Positions 1-5,269 of a stretch of 8,246 nt of DNA are shown here, in pieces. Source of the stretch: Vibrio sp. Its GTDB lineage: Bacteria; Pseudomonadota; Gammaproteobacteria; Enterobacterales; Vibrionaceae. A program made the translations under genes and the position numbers. Each line of letters opens with the position of its first letter. The stretch's first letter is position 1. The notes below the pieces were generated by a model. It worked only from the letters and a program-made list of their open reading frames with translations, searched no databases and was not told where the DNA came from. The stretch is taken from assembly GCA_007124475.1 (NCBI GenBank), contig SLFB01000249.1, forward strand, positions 1-8,246. Direction: 5' to 3'.

Positions 1-20
1 AATCTTTAATCTTTAATCTT
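1..20. repeat. 7-bp tandem repeat at the cysQ stop
   Basis: The unit AATCTTT is repeated nearly three times (1-7, 8-14, then AATCTT at 15-20). On the minus strand this covers the last few codons and the TAA stop of cysQ. Because the period is 7, gain or loss of a unit by slippage would shift the frame and change only the extreme C-terminus of CysQ. The repeat runs into the window edge, so its full extent is unknown. Confidence 0.6.
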
Positions 21-833
21 GAGTATCTCTTCCCAAGGTAATGTGATATCGCCTAACACAATAAAGTTGGGGTTTTCCAGCGTTTCTCGTTCGTTATAAG
101 ACAGAGGGTCGAGTAAGGTACTGAGAATACGTCCTCCTGCCTCTTCAACAATACATTGGGTCGCCGCGGTATCCCATTCGCCCGTTGGTCCTAAACGTAA
201 GTAGCAATCGACCGCACCTTCCGCCACTAAGCAGGCTTTGAGCGCAGCAGAACCAAGGGGAATTAAATCATAATTCCAGTCTTGGCTAAGGCGATGAGTG
301 ATACGGTTGATGTCTTGGCGGCGGCTAATGGCAATGGCAATGGACTGACCGGGCAACTCATGTTTATGGCTATGAATGCGTATGCTTTCGCTCATGTCAG
401 GGATTTTCCATGCCCCTTTACCATGGTAAGCGTAATAAGTCACACCCGATACTGGTCCATAAACGACGCCCATGACGGGTCGGTTATGTTCAACCAGAGC
501 AATCACCGTGGCAAAGTCACCACTGCGGGCAATAAATTCTTGAGTGCCATCGAGTGGGTCCACTAACCAGTAACGCTGCCAGGTTTCACGAGTGGGTAGG
601 CCAATATTGGCCGCCTCTTCTGATAAAATGGGAATATCAGGTGTTAACTCAGTCAGTCGTTCTACCACTAATTTATGCGCGGCAAGATCAGCGCTGGTCA
701 CTGGTGTTTCATCACTTTTCACAAAGGCTTCGTAAGACTTATTTTCATAAATATCTAGAATTAACTGGCCAGCAGAGCGAGCGATACTGATGACTTCAGG
801 AAGAAGATGGGAGAGATCTTTGGTATGGGTCAT
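6..833 (-). CDS. cysQ: 3'(2'),5'-bisphosphate nucleotidase CysQ
   Basis: CysQ hydrolyses 3'-phosphoadenosine 5'-phosphate to AMP and phosphate, clearing this inhibitory by-product of sulfate assimilation. It belongs to the lithium-sensitive, Mg-dependent inositol monophosphatase-like phosphatases. The protein (275 residues) carries the family signatures in order: DETPVTSAD at 41-49, the metal-binding EE at 72-73, WLVDPLDGT at 89-97 with the Asp ligands D92 and D95 followed by E99, GSAALK at 194-199, and EWDTAA at 219-224. I chose the ATG at 833 over the in-frame GTG at 839, because GGAG lies 5 nt before the ATG but abuts the GTG; the longer form would have 277 residues. Only 11 nt separate it from the nudE stop, so the two genes are very probably cotranscribed from the nudE promoter. 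The ORF is intact and slightly longer than E. coli CysQ, partly at the N-terminus. The substrate is inferred from family membership. Confidence 0.95.
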   Translation of the reverse strand: MTHTKDLSHLLPEVISIARSAGQLILDIYENKSYEAFVKSDETPVTSADLAAHKLVVERLTELTPDIPILSEEAANIGLPTRETWQRYWLVDPLDGTQEFIARSGDFATVIALVEHNRPVMGVVYGPVSGVTYYAYHGKGAWKIPDMSESIRIHSHKHELPGQSIAIAISRRQDINRITHRLSQDWNYDLIPLGSAALKACLVAEGAVDCYLRLGPTGEWDTAATQCIVEEAGGRILSTLLDPLSYNERETLENPNFIVLGDITLPWEEILKIKD

Positions 834-844
834 AGCCACTCCAT

Positions 845-1402
845 TTAATTGGTCGTCAATGCTAAATGACGTAGAGTTAGTAGTAAGGCAGTGATACTGC
901 GTGCTTCACTAAAATCTAGATGAGTGAGTAATTCTTCTGCTTGAGTGAGGGGCCAGCGTACCACTTCAAGAGGCTCAGGCTCATCGCCAATCAATTGCTG
1001 TGGGTAGAGCTGTTCAGCGATAAAAATGGTCATGCGACTGGAAAAATACGATGGCGCGAGGATGACCTCTTTCAATGGCGTAAGCTGAGTGCTCCCCATA
1101 CCGATTTCTTCTTTTAATTCACGATCTGCAGCTTGCGCTGCTGATTCACCAGCATCAATCAAACCTTTAGGAAAACCTAATTCGTAGCCTTGTGTGCCTG
1201 CCGCATATTCACGCACCAGTAATAAATCCCCTTGAGCGGTGATCGGCACCATCATAACCGCATTACGCCCACTGGATTTTAAGCGTTCATAGGTACGTTG
1301 CTCGCCATTAGAAAAACGAAGATCGAGAGCTTCAATCGTAAACAGTTTTGATTGAGCGACGGTGCGTTGAGCTAAAATTTCAGGCGCTGTCTTGGGTGGC
1401 AT
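845..1402 (-). CDS. nudE: ADP compounds hydrolase NudE (Nudix)
   Basis: NudE is a cytoplasmic Nudix pyrophosphatase that cleaves ADP-ribose, NADH and diadenosine polyphosphates into mononucleotides. The 185-residue protein contains a perfect Nudix box, GX5EX7REUXEEXGU, from G80 to M102; the catalytic REXXEE segment RELKEE is at 94-99 and binds Mg. The length matches E. coli NudE (about 186), and the residues before the box (REYAAGTQGYELGFPKG) are typical of the ADP-ribose-type branch. The ATG at 1402 is preceded by AGGAG (1410-1414) with 7-nt spacing, which settles the start. It is the first gene of a two-gene operon with cysQ. The pairing of these two nucleotide-cleaning enzymes, and their position beside nfuA, agree with remembered Vibrio and enterobacterial gene order. 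The name is chosen over other Nudix members (such as NudF) because of that context. Confidence 0.93.
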   Translation of the reverse strand: MPPKTAPEILAQRTVAQSKLFTIEALDLRFSNGEQRTYERLKSSGRNAVMMVPITAQGDLLLVREYAAGTQGYELGFPKGLIDAGESAAQAADRELKEEIGMGSTQLTPLKEVILAPSYFSSRMTIFIAEQLYPQQLIGDEPEPLEVVRWPLTQAEELLTHLDFSEARSITALLLTLRHLALTTN

Positions 1403-1413
1403 TCGTTAACTCC

Positions 1414-1436
1414 TAGTAAGCAAACTGTTCTTACTA
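1414..1436. repeat. Perfect inverted repeat at the nudE transcription start
   Basis: TAGTAAG (1414-1420) and CTTACTA (1430-1436) form a perfect 7-bp dyad around a 9-nt centre. One arm overlaps the predicted -10 box of nudE and the other touches the AGGAG ribosome site, with the dyad centred on the expected transcription start. A complete RNA hairpin is therefore unlikely to be transcribed, so a DNA operator is the more natural reading. No regulator can be named. Confidence 0.5.
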
Positions 1437-1460
1437 TATAAGAAAATAGCCACTCCGCAA
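1433..1460 (-). promoter_or_regulatory. Predicted promoter of nudE-cysQ
   Basis: Read on the minus strand, TTGCGG (1455-1460) and TATAGT (1433-1438, five of six bases of the consensus) are 16 bp apart. Transcription would start near 1426 and give a leader of about 24 nt. A 7-bp hairpin (1450-1468, CCACTCC against GAAGTGG with one wobble) overlaps the -35 box. The promoter lies between the nfuA terminator and nudE, which makes an independent start there necessary. Confidence 0.5.
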
Positions 1461-1512
1461 AGAAGTGGTGCATTAGGCGCGTGATGGTGAGACTTAGTGG
1501 TTATTCAGCGAC

Positions 1513-1538
1513 AAAAAAGCCGATGGCGAACCACCGGC
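1513..1538 (-). terminator. Rho-independent terminator of nfuA
   Basis: On the minus strand, GCCGGTGG-TTCG-CCATCGGC forms an 8-bp stem (one G-U pair) closed by a very stable UUCG tetraloop and followed directly by six T residues (1513-1518). It lies about 60 bp past the nfuA stop and separates nfuA from the nudE-cysQ operon. Confidence 0.9.
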
Positions 1539-1598
1539 GATAGAAGACGTTATTCCCATGCTACTAGACGCTGTTTGGGTATCAGGCTTGAGGGGAGC

Positions 1599-2189
1599 TT
1601 AATAATAGGAATGCTCACCACGATCATGCTCAGTGGCATCGCGCACCGCGGTTAATTCACCGGCAAATTGAGCTAAGAGCTCTTTTTCGATCCCTTCTTT
1701 CAACGTGACATCAACCATAGAGCAGCCGTTACAGCCGCCGCCAAATTGAAGTAAAGCCACACCCTCATCAGTAATATTTACCAAGTTCACATGGCCACCA
1801 TGTCCGGCCAACTGAGGGTTAACTTGAGTTTGAATCGCATACTCAACTCGAGCCATTAAGGGGGCATCGTCACCCACTTTACGCATTTTTGCATTGGGTG
1901 CTTTAAGTGTGAGCTGGGAGCCCATTTTGTCGGTGACAAAGTCAATTTCGGCGCTATCGAGAAAGGGTAAGCTTAACTCATCGATATAAGCTGAGAAACC
2001 ATTAAACGGAATGACAGTATCACTTGCTTCAGCCGCTTCTGGTGGGCAGTAAGATACGCCACATTCTGCATTAGGTGTACCGGGATTAACCACAAAGACA
2101 CGTATGTTGGTCTCTGCGGGTTGCTGAGCTAAAAGTTTAGCAAAGTGAGCCTGAGCGGCTTCAGTAATAATAATATTAGATGTTGACAC
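1599..2189 (-). CDS. nfuA: Fe-S biogenesis protein NfuA
   Basis: NfuA is a cytoplasmic iron-sulfur carrier that binds a [4Fe-4S] cluster at the interface of a dimer and hands it to apoproteins, particularly under oxidative stress or iron limitation. The 196-residue protein has the two-part family structure: an N-terminal degenerate A-type scaffold domain (about 1-100, with CGVSYC at C43 and C48), then a C-terminal Nfu domain with the cluster-binding motif GGGCNGCSM at C153 and C156. The ending TEHDRGEHSYY is nearly the same as in E. coli and Vibrio orthologues. The start is GTG at 2189; no ATG lies between it and the upstream in-frame TAG, and the N-terminus MSTSNIIITEAAQAHF aligns with known ones. 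No good ribosome-binding site is visible before it, which is odd for a conserved gene. It appears to be transcribed alone, with its own promoter and a strong terminator. Confidence 0.96.
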   Translation of the reverse strand: MSTSNIIITEAAQAHFAKLLAQQPAETNIRVFVVNPGTPNAECGVSYCPPEAAEASDTVIPFNGFSAYIDELSLPFLDSAEIDFVTDKMGSQLTLKAPNAKMRKVGDDAPLMARVEYAIQTQVNPQLAGHGGHVNLVNITDEGVALLQFGGGCNGCSMVDVTLKEGIEKELLAQFAGELTAVRDATEHDRGEHSYY

Positions 2190-2227
2190 GACGAATACCC
2201 GAGTAATTTTGTAGGTTATTGTTGACT

Positions 2228-2256
2228 ATTCTACTCCAGTCGCACAGAGGATCCAG
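2228..2256 (-). promoter_or_regulatory. Predicted promoter of nfuA
   Basis: On the minus strand, TAGAAT (2228-2233) is a good -10 box; the matching -35 at 17-bp spacing is CTGGAT (2251-2256), which is weak. Transcription would start near 2221 with a leader of about 32 nt. A weak -35 suits a gene needing an activator. GACT and AGTC half-sites flank the -10 box but are 10 bp apart, too far for a standard IscR type 1 site. Confidence 0.4.
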
Positions 2257-2396
2257 CCCTTTTTTTATCCAATTTGCAGGTTAGTGGCTGTTTTATCCAG
2301 AAATTAGCGACCGGTCAAAGATGGATTCAAACTATCCCTTTATGACTGGAAGCCGTCGGAGGCGTAGCAGCCATCGTTACCTCTGCGACATAGTCT

Positions 2397-2422
2397 GTCT
2401 ATGCTCATCGTCTATGCTCATC
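2397..2422. repeat. Perfect 13-bp tandem duplication
   Basis: GTCTATGCTCATC occurs twice head to tail at 2397-2409 and 2410-2422 with no mismatch. The same sequence, in variant form and as a single copy, begins the related element at 5194, which suggests a local duplication of the end of that element. Confidence 0.85.
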
Positions 2423-2452
2423 AGGGGGAACTGATTGGTCACCTGCCGGTTG
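2410..2452. repeat. Dispersed intergenic element, copy A (shorter)
   Basis: This stretch matches 5194-5256 in blocks and in the same order: GTCTATGCT, AT, AGGG, ACT, ATTGGTC, CCT, then GCCGGTTGG. Relative to the other copy it lacks about 19 bases between the CCT and GCCGGTTGG blocks. Both copies are non-coding and downstream of minus-strand genes (comF here, tex there). The family is not one I can name. Confidence 0.5.
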
Positions 2453-2626
2453 GTCTCAGTGGTTGTGGGAAAGTGAATTGGCTTCTTGCCATGTTACCTG
2501 AGAAAGGGATAACACGATATCCCTATGCTGGGTGAAATCCTCACGGTTAATTGTGTTAATGATGATTTTGATCGTGAGTGAGGCGTTGCTGTAAAGCATG
2601 ACGGGGCTCATTAGCAATCTCGCCGT

Positions 2627-2653
2627 AAACCCTCGCCCGATCCGAGGGCGGGG
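2627..2653 (-). terminator. Possible comF terminator hairpin
   Basis: CCTCGCCC (2631-2638) and GGGCGGGG (2646-2653) form an 8-bp GC-rich stem with one wobble pair around a 7-nt loop, starting 11 bp past the comF stop. On the minus strand it is followed only by GTTTA, so the T-tract is poor. It may instead stall polymerase or protect the 3' end. Confidence 0.35.
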
Positions 2654-2663
2654 ATATAAGAAG

Positions 2664-3365
2664 TCACGAGTAAGGTTCTGGTGTGCGACATAAACAATAA
2701 ATATCAATCTGTTCGATGCCGACTTCCATCAGCAGATGACAGAGCTGGCGAACGGTGCTCCCTGTGGTGACAACATCATCCACAATGGCAACATGGGACA
2801 CATTGGGATGATGCTGTAAGCGAAAGGCTCCGTATAGGTTACGTTCGCGTGCGAGTTTGGATAGTTTTTGTTGAGCTGGTGTTGCCCGTTGGCGAATAAA
2901 AAGGTTGGCTTGATGCTGAGTCGCCAGTTGTTTGGCTAATGAGCGCGCCAGCAGCTCACTTTGATTAAAACCACGTTGCCATCGACGTCGCCAATGTAAG
3001 GGAACTGGAACCAACAAGGGCGCGGGCTCAGTTATTTGGGCGGCGAGGCGAGCCGCTAAGTGATGAGCCTGCCAAAATTGACCTTGGTATTTGAATTGAT
3101 GAATGGTGCGACTTAATGGAAATTGGTAATCACCAATACAATATAATGCTTGCCAAGGTGGGGGTGAGCGTAAACATTGCCCGCATTGTGGGGTTGTAGT
3201 GAGGCAAGGTAAGCCACATTGCTGGCAGCGTAGTGTCGGGGCAAACCAGGCTTGGCAGGAATGACAGGTGCCATATTGGGCATCGTGCTCGAGAGGTAGC
3301 CGACATAAAGTGCAGCGCTGAGTTATCCAGCGGGTAGTGATTTGAGATAATCGCGGCCAATGCAT
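2664..3365 (-). CDS. comF: ComF family phosphoribosyltransferase-like protein
   Basis: ComF proteins combine zinc-binding cysteine pairs with a type I phosphoribosyltransferase domain. They are needed for DNA uptake in naturally competent bacteria; the enterobacterial relative is called GntX/YhgH, and the exact reaction is not established. The 233-residue protein has CxxC pairs at 18/21, 34/37, 47/50 and 61/64, then a PRTase domain whose PRPP-binding loop IVDDVVTTGST lies at 194-204. The segments VPVPLHWRRRWQRGFNQSELLA (split here as VPVPLHW and RGFNQSELLA, about 119-140) and QQKLSKLARERNLYGAF are also typical of the family. The ATG at 3365 has AGGA 7 nt upstream. It is divergent from bioH, a conserved arrangement in Vibrio and enterobacteria. 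In vibrios a competence role is plausible, but nothing in this window shows it. No frameshift or lost key residue is seen. Confidence 0.92.
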   Translation of the reverse strand: MHWPRLSQITTRWITQRCTLCRLPLEHDAQYGTCHSCQAWFAPTLRCQQCGLPCLTTTPQCGQCLRSPPPWQALYCIGDYQFPLSRTIHQFKYQGQFWQAHHLAARLAAQITEPAPLLVPVPLHWRRRWQRGFNQSELLARSLAKQLATQHQANLFIRQRATPAQQKLSKLARERNLYGAFRLQHHPNVSHVAIVDDVVTTGSTVRQLCHLLMEVGIEQIDIYCLCRTPEPYS

Positions 3366-3414
3366 ATTGGTTTCCTATTTTCTGTTAATCTAGAGGTGAG
3401 AAGCCTTACGGTGC

Positions 3415-3493
3415 TATACCCAAACCACTTGGAGTTGCAGGTAGGCGAACGAACGTCGCCAACACCCCTACAGCTTCAAGTCGGAAGGGTATA
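3415..3493. repeat. Imperfect palindromic element between comF and bioH
   Basis: The element begins TATACCC (3415-3421) and ends GGGTATA (3487-3493). After a 5-bp mismatched stretch, the arms ACTTGGAGTTGCAGG and CCTACAGCTTCAAGT pair over 15 positions with two wobbles and one mismatch. Near the centre GGCGA and TCGCC can pair as well. The whole could fold into a long hairpin on either strand. It resembles an intergenic palindrome I recall in many Vibrionaceae genomes (TATACCC, then CACTTGGAGTTGCAGG), but I cannot check copy number here. It lies in the shared upstream region of comF and bioH. Confidence 0.7.
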
Positions 3494-3495
3494 AT
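3467..3495 (+). promoter_or_regulatory. Predicted promoter of bioH, formed by the palindrome edge
   Basis: The last bases of the palindromic element (GGGTATA) and the next two bases make a perfect TATAAT at 3490-3495. At 17-bp spacing the -35 position is CCTACA (3467-3472), matching the consensus only in ACA. The leader to bioH would be about 155 nt. No better plus-strand promoter was found between here and bioH; TATGAT at 3609-3614 lacks a -35. Confidence 0.4.
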
Positions 3496-3656
3496 CAAAA
3501 TGGACCTTAAGCGGGGGTGGTGGTGCTTTATGCAGGATTCCGTTATTAGCCGACCCTGGCAGTGCTTGGCGCTATCCATGCCCCTAAGTGAGAATAAACA
3601 GCGCTAATTATGATGGTTTTTCATCCCATTGATGGCCGGTTTTAGTAGGAGAAAGT

Positions 3657-4445
3657 GTGAGCATGACCGAGAAACTTTATTGGCAAGTGATAGGTGAAGG
3701 GCCCGATCTTGTTCTCATCCATGGTTGGGGCATGAACGGTGCGGTATGGCAGCAAGTGGTGGCGCAATTACAAGGTCAGTTTCGGTTGCATATCGTTGAT
3801 TTACCTGGTTATGGCTACAGCAACCATGTATCAGCAACGGAGATGGAATCCATCACCGATAGGCTGTTACAACAAGCCCCAGCACAGGCCATTTGGGTTG
3901 GTTGGTCTTTAGGGGGATTAATCGCTAGCCATATTGCTTTACATTATCCGCAGCGGGTGAGTAAGTTAATCACGGTTGCTTCATCGCCGAAATTTACGGC
4001 GAGCATTGAGTCATCATCTGCTTGGTATGGCATTAAACCGCAAGTCTTACGCACATTTACCGATCAATTAGTGACTGATTTACCCTTGATGGTTGAACGC
4101 TTTATTGCTTTGCAAGCCATGGGTAGCCCTAGTGCACGTCAAGATGTTAAAGCGTTGAAACAAGCTGTACTTGCTCGCCCTATGCCTAATCAAGAGGCCT
4201 TACTTGCTGGATTGCAATTATTAGCGACTACGGATCAGCGTCAGCAGCTCGCCCAGCTTTCTATGCCAGTGTTACGTTTATATGGCCGTTTAGACGGTTT
4301 AGTGCCAGTTAAAGTGGCTGATGCGGTACAGGTGTTACATCCAACTGCGGCTTGTCATATTTTCCCAGCCTCTTCGCATGCGCCTTTTATGACCGAATCG
4401 ACGGCCTTTTGTCAGCAACTGGTCCACTTTGCAAGTAAAGAGTAA
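3657..4445 (+). CDS. bioH: Pimeloyl-[acyl-carrier protein] methyl ester esterase BioH
   Basis: BioH is a cytoplasmic alpha/beta hydrolase that removes the methyl group from pimeloyl-ACP methyl ester. This ends the BioC-disguised fatty-acid cycle and releases pimeloyl-ACP for BioF in biotin synthesis. The 262-residue protein shows the complete catalytic triad: Ser84 in the nucleophile elbow GWSLGG, Asp213 in GRLDGLVP, and His241 in SSHAPFM. The early HGWGMNG (22-28) provides the oxyanion region. The length is close to E. coli BioH (256). The start is GTG at 3657, with AGGAG (3647-3651) 5 nt upstream; an in-frame ATG at 3663 is possible but sits 11 nt from that site. It is divergent from comF and lies far from any bio operon, as is usual for bioH in this group. 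There is no clear terminator after it, so read-through into the next gene is possible. Confidence 0.95.
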   Translation: MSMTEKLYWQVIGEGPDLVLIHGWGMNGAVWQQVVAQLQGQFRLHIVDLPGYGYSNHVSATEMESITDRLLQQAPAQAIWVGWSLGGLIASHIALHYPQRVSKLITVASSPKFTASIESSSAWYGIKPQVLRTFTDQLVTDLPLMVERFIALQAMGSPSARQDVKALKQAVLARPMPNQEALLAGLQLLATTDQRQQLAQLSMPVLRLYGRLDGLVPVKVADAVQVLHPTAACHIFPASSHAPFMTESTAFCQQLVHFASKE

Positions 4446-4482
4446 AAGTTGTTACGGATGAGTAAATAAGCGCTCAAATATT

Positions 4483-4506
4483 ATTAAGATTGGTCGATAT
4501 CTTAAT
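4483..4506. repeat. AT-rich inverted repeat downstream of bioH
   Basis: ATTAAGAT (4483-4490) and ATCTTAAT (4499-4506) form a perfect 8-bp dyad with an 8-nt centre. It has no T-tract and is too AT-rich to be a good terminator, so an operator for the next gene or a weak RNA hairpin is possible. It ends about 55 bp before the start of the unknown gene. Confidence 0.5.
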
Positions 4507-4561
4507 TGTCCTCTTGCAGTGTGATGCTTAAAGGGGATGCGATACTGAGGAGGTCTCGGTT

Positions 4562-5029
4562 ATGAACGTGTCACCAACAAATGTTAGTGTGCCGCTCATT
4601 GCCCCGTCAGTGAACCTGCAGACTGAACAAGTCTCGCGGGAAAATCGCATACGAGCGCCGGTAACGCCAACGGTGGAGCTCACGAAAAGCCAAGCTGAAC
4701 GGAAAACCAAAGCGGATGATAAGCGACGTAAACAATCTGCTTGGGATCCTGCTGAGCACCCTAACTATGAGCAAGATATGGAGCAAGAGATAGGTCAACC
4801 CTCCAACGCAATGCGGAGCGAATTGGAAAGGTTGTTTGATTTGTTAGCGTTATCTTCTTACAGTGAAGGACAAGGTAAAGGGTATACCATGCGTTTTCGG
4901 TTGCCAAAGCGGATCATTGATGCGGCAATCACAGAAGGCAAAATGGCAAAACGCCGGACAGTAATTCAGTTTTATTACGGTCATGCGGTTGCGCCTCATA
5001 CGCCATCAGAAGTGATAGCGATCCTGTAG
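4562..5029 (+). CDS. Conserved protein of unknown function, 155 residues
   Basis: I do not recognise a named domain. A gene of similar size and sequence sits at this spot, between bioH and tex, in Vibrio chromosomes as I recall. The protein has no signal peptide or membrane segment, so it is probably cytoplasmic. Residues 1-35 are polar and rich in Pro, Val and Thr. Residues 42-60 are strongly charged (KSQAERKTKADDKRRKQ) and probably disordered or helical. After an acidic patch (about 66-78), residues 85-155 form the likely folded part, with YTMRFRLPKRIIDAA (108-122) and a basic KMAKRRTVIQFYYGHAV segment (127-143). The basic segments would fit nucleic-acid or ribosome contact, but this is only inference. 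The start is well supported: AGGAGGT at 4548-4554, 7 nt from the ATG, one of the best ribosome sites in the window. Base use resembles its neighbours, so it is not obviously foreign. It may be cotranscribed with bioH and ends at a strong terminator. Confidence 0.85.
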   Translation: MNVSPTNVSVPLIAPSVNLQTEQVSRENRIRAPVTPTVELTKSQAERKTKADDKRRKQSAWDPAEHPNYEQDMEQEIGQPSNAMRSELERLFDLLALSSYSEGQGKGYTMRFRLPKRIIDAAITEGKMAKRRTVIQFYYGHAVAPHTPSEVIAIL

Positions 5030-5057
5030 TTATCATTGAGCTAAGCTGCAATGATAA
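5030..5057. repeat. Hairpin directly after the unknown gene's stop
   Basis: TTATCATTG (5030-5038) and CAATGATAA (5049-5057) pair perfectly over 9 bp, and the inner AGC/GCT can extend the stem past a bulged G. It begins at the base after the TAG stop. It has no T-tract of its own and precedes the true terminator by 12 bp, so it may protect the mRNA 3' end. Confidence 0.6.
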
Positions 5058-5067
5058 GGTGACTTAC

Positions 5068-5105
5068 AAAAATCCCCACAGCTAATGCTGCGGGGATTTG
5101 TTTTT
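5068..5105. terminator. Bidirectional Rho-independent terminator
   Basis: AAATCCCCACAGC (5070-5082) and GCTGCGGGGATTT (5087-5099) form a 13-bp stem with one A-C mismatch and a TAAT loop. On the plus strand it is followed by GTTTTT, ending the unknown gene; on the minus strand the flank reads TTTTTG, so it can also stop tex transcripts about 165 bp beyond the tex stop. This fits the convergent arrangement. Confidence 0.92.
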
Positions 5106-5193
5106 ACCAACCAGCATCCACGATGTGCTCCCCTCTTGCCTATTTGAAGCGGGCAAGGTGTTGACTAGGTTCGAGCCGCCAATCGCATCGTTT

Positions 5194-5256
5194 GTCTATG
5201 CTTATAGGGACTTACTCATTGGTCGCCTCGTTGCCAAGCCAAGTCAAGCCGGTTGG
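5194..5256. repeat. Dispersed intergenic element, copy B (longer)
   Basis: This is the fuller relative of 2410-2452: GTCTATGCTTATAGGG, then ACT, CATTGGTCGCCT, about 19 extra bases, and GCCGGTTGG. It lies just past the tex stop. Upstream of it, CTTGCC (5135-5140) and GGCAAG (5152-5157) form a 6-bp hairpin that may belong to the same non-coding unit. I cannot tell its boundaries from two copies. Confidence 0.5.
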
Positions 5257-5269
5257 AGAAGTCTTGGCG

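Larger units (their letters stand above)
2190..2663. other. 474-bp gap between comF and nfuA
   Basis: I see no convincing gene here. The gap holds, in order, the nfuA promoter, two copies of TTTTATCCA (2263-2271 and 2291-2299, 28 bp apart), a 13-bp tandem duplication (2397-2422), a copy of a dispersed element (2410-2452), and a GC-rich hairpin next to the comF stop. Its unusual length for two same-strand neighbours, together with these repeats, suggests accumulated repetitive DNA. Confidence 0.6.

Noticed and set aside
282..790. Plus-strand reading frames inside cysQ
   Set aside because: They lie antisense to a gene with complete family motifs and have no start signals or recognisable products.
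2224..2243. Possible IscR type 1 site at the nfuA promoter
   Set aside because: The GACT and AGTC half-sites are 10 bp apart; the known motif needs 5, and the outer bases do not match.
2324..2433. A short plus-strand reading frame starting MDSNYPFMTGS
   Set aside because: There is no ribosome site, the composition is odd, and it runs through the tandem duplication; it is best explained as repeat DNA.
2456..2707. An 83-codon minus-strand reading frame overlapping the comF 3' end
   Set aside because: It overlaps comF by 44 bp in another frame, has no ribosome site before its ATG, runs through the GC-rich hairpin, and resembles no family.
5168..5184. AGGTTCGAGCC resembling a tRNA T-arm
   Set aside because: The flanking bases do not form the 5-bp T-stem and there is no acceptor, D-arm or anticodon arm, so it is not a tRNA or a clear attachment site.
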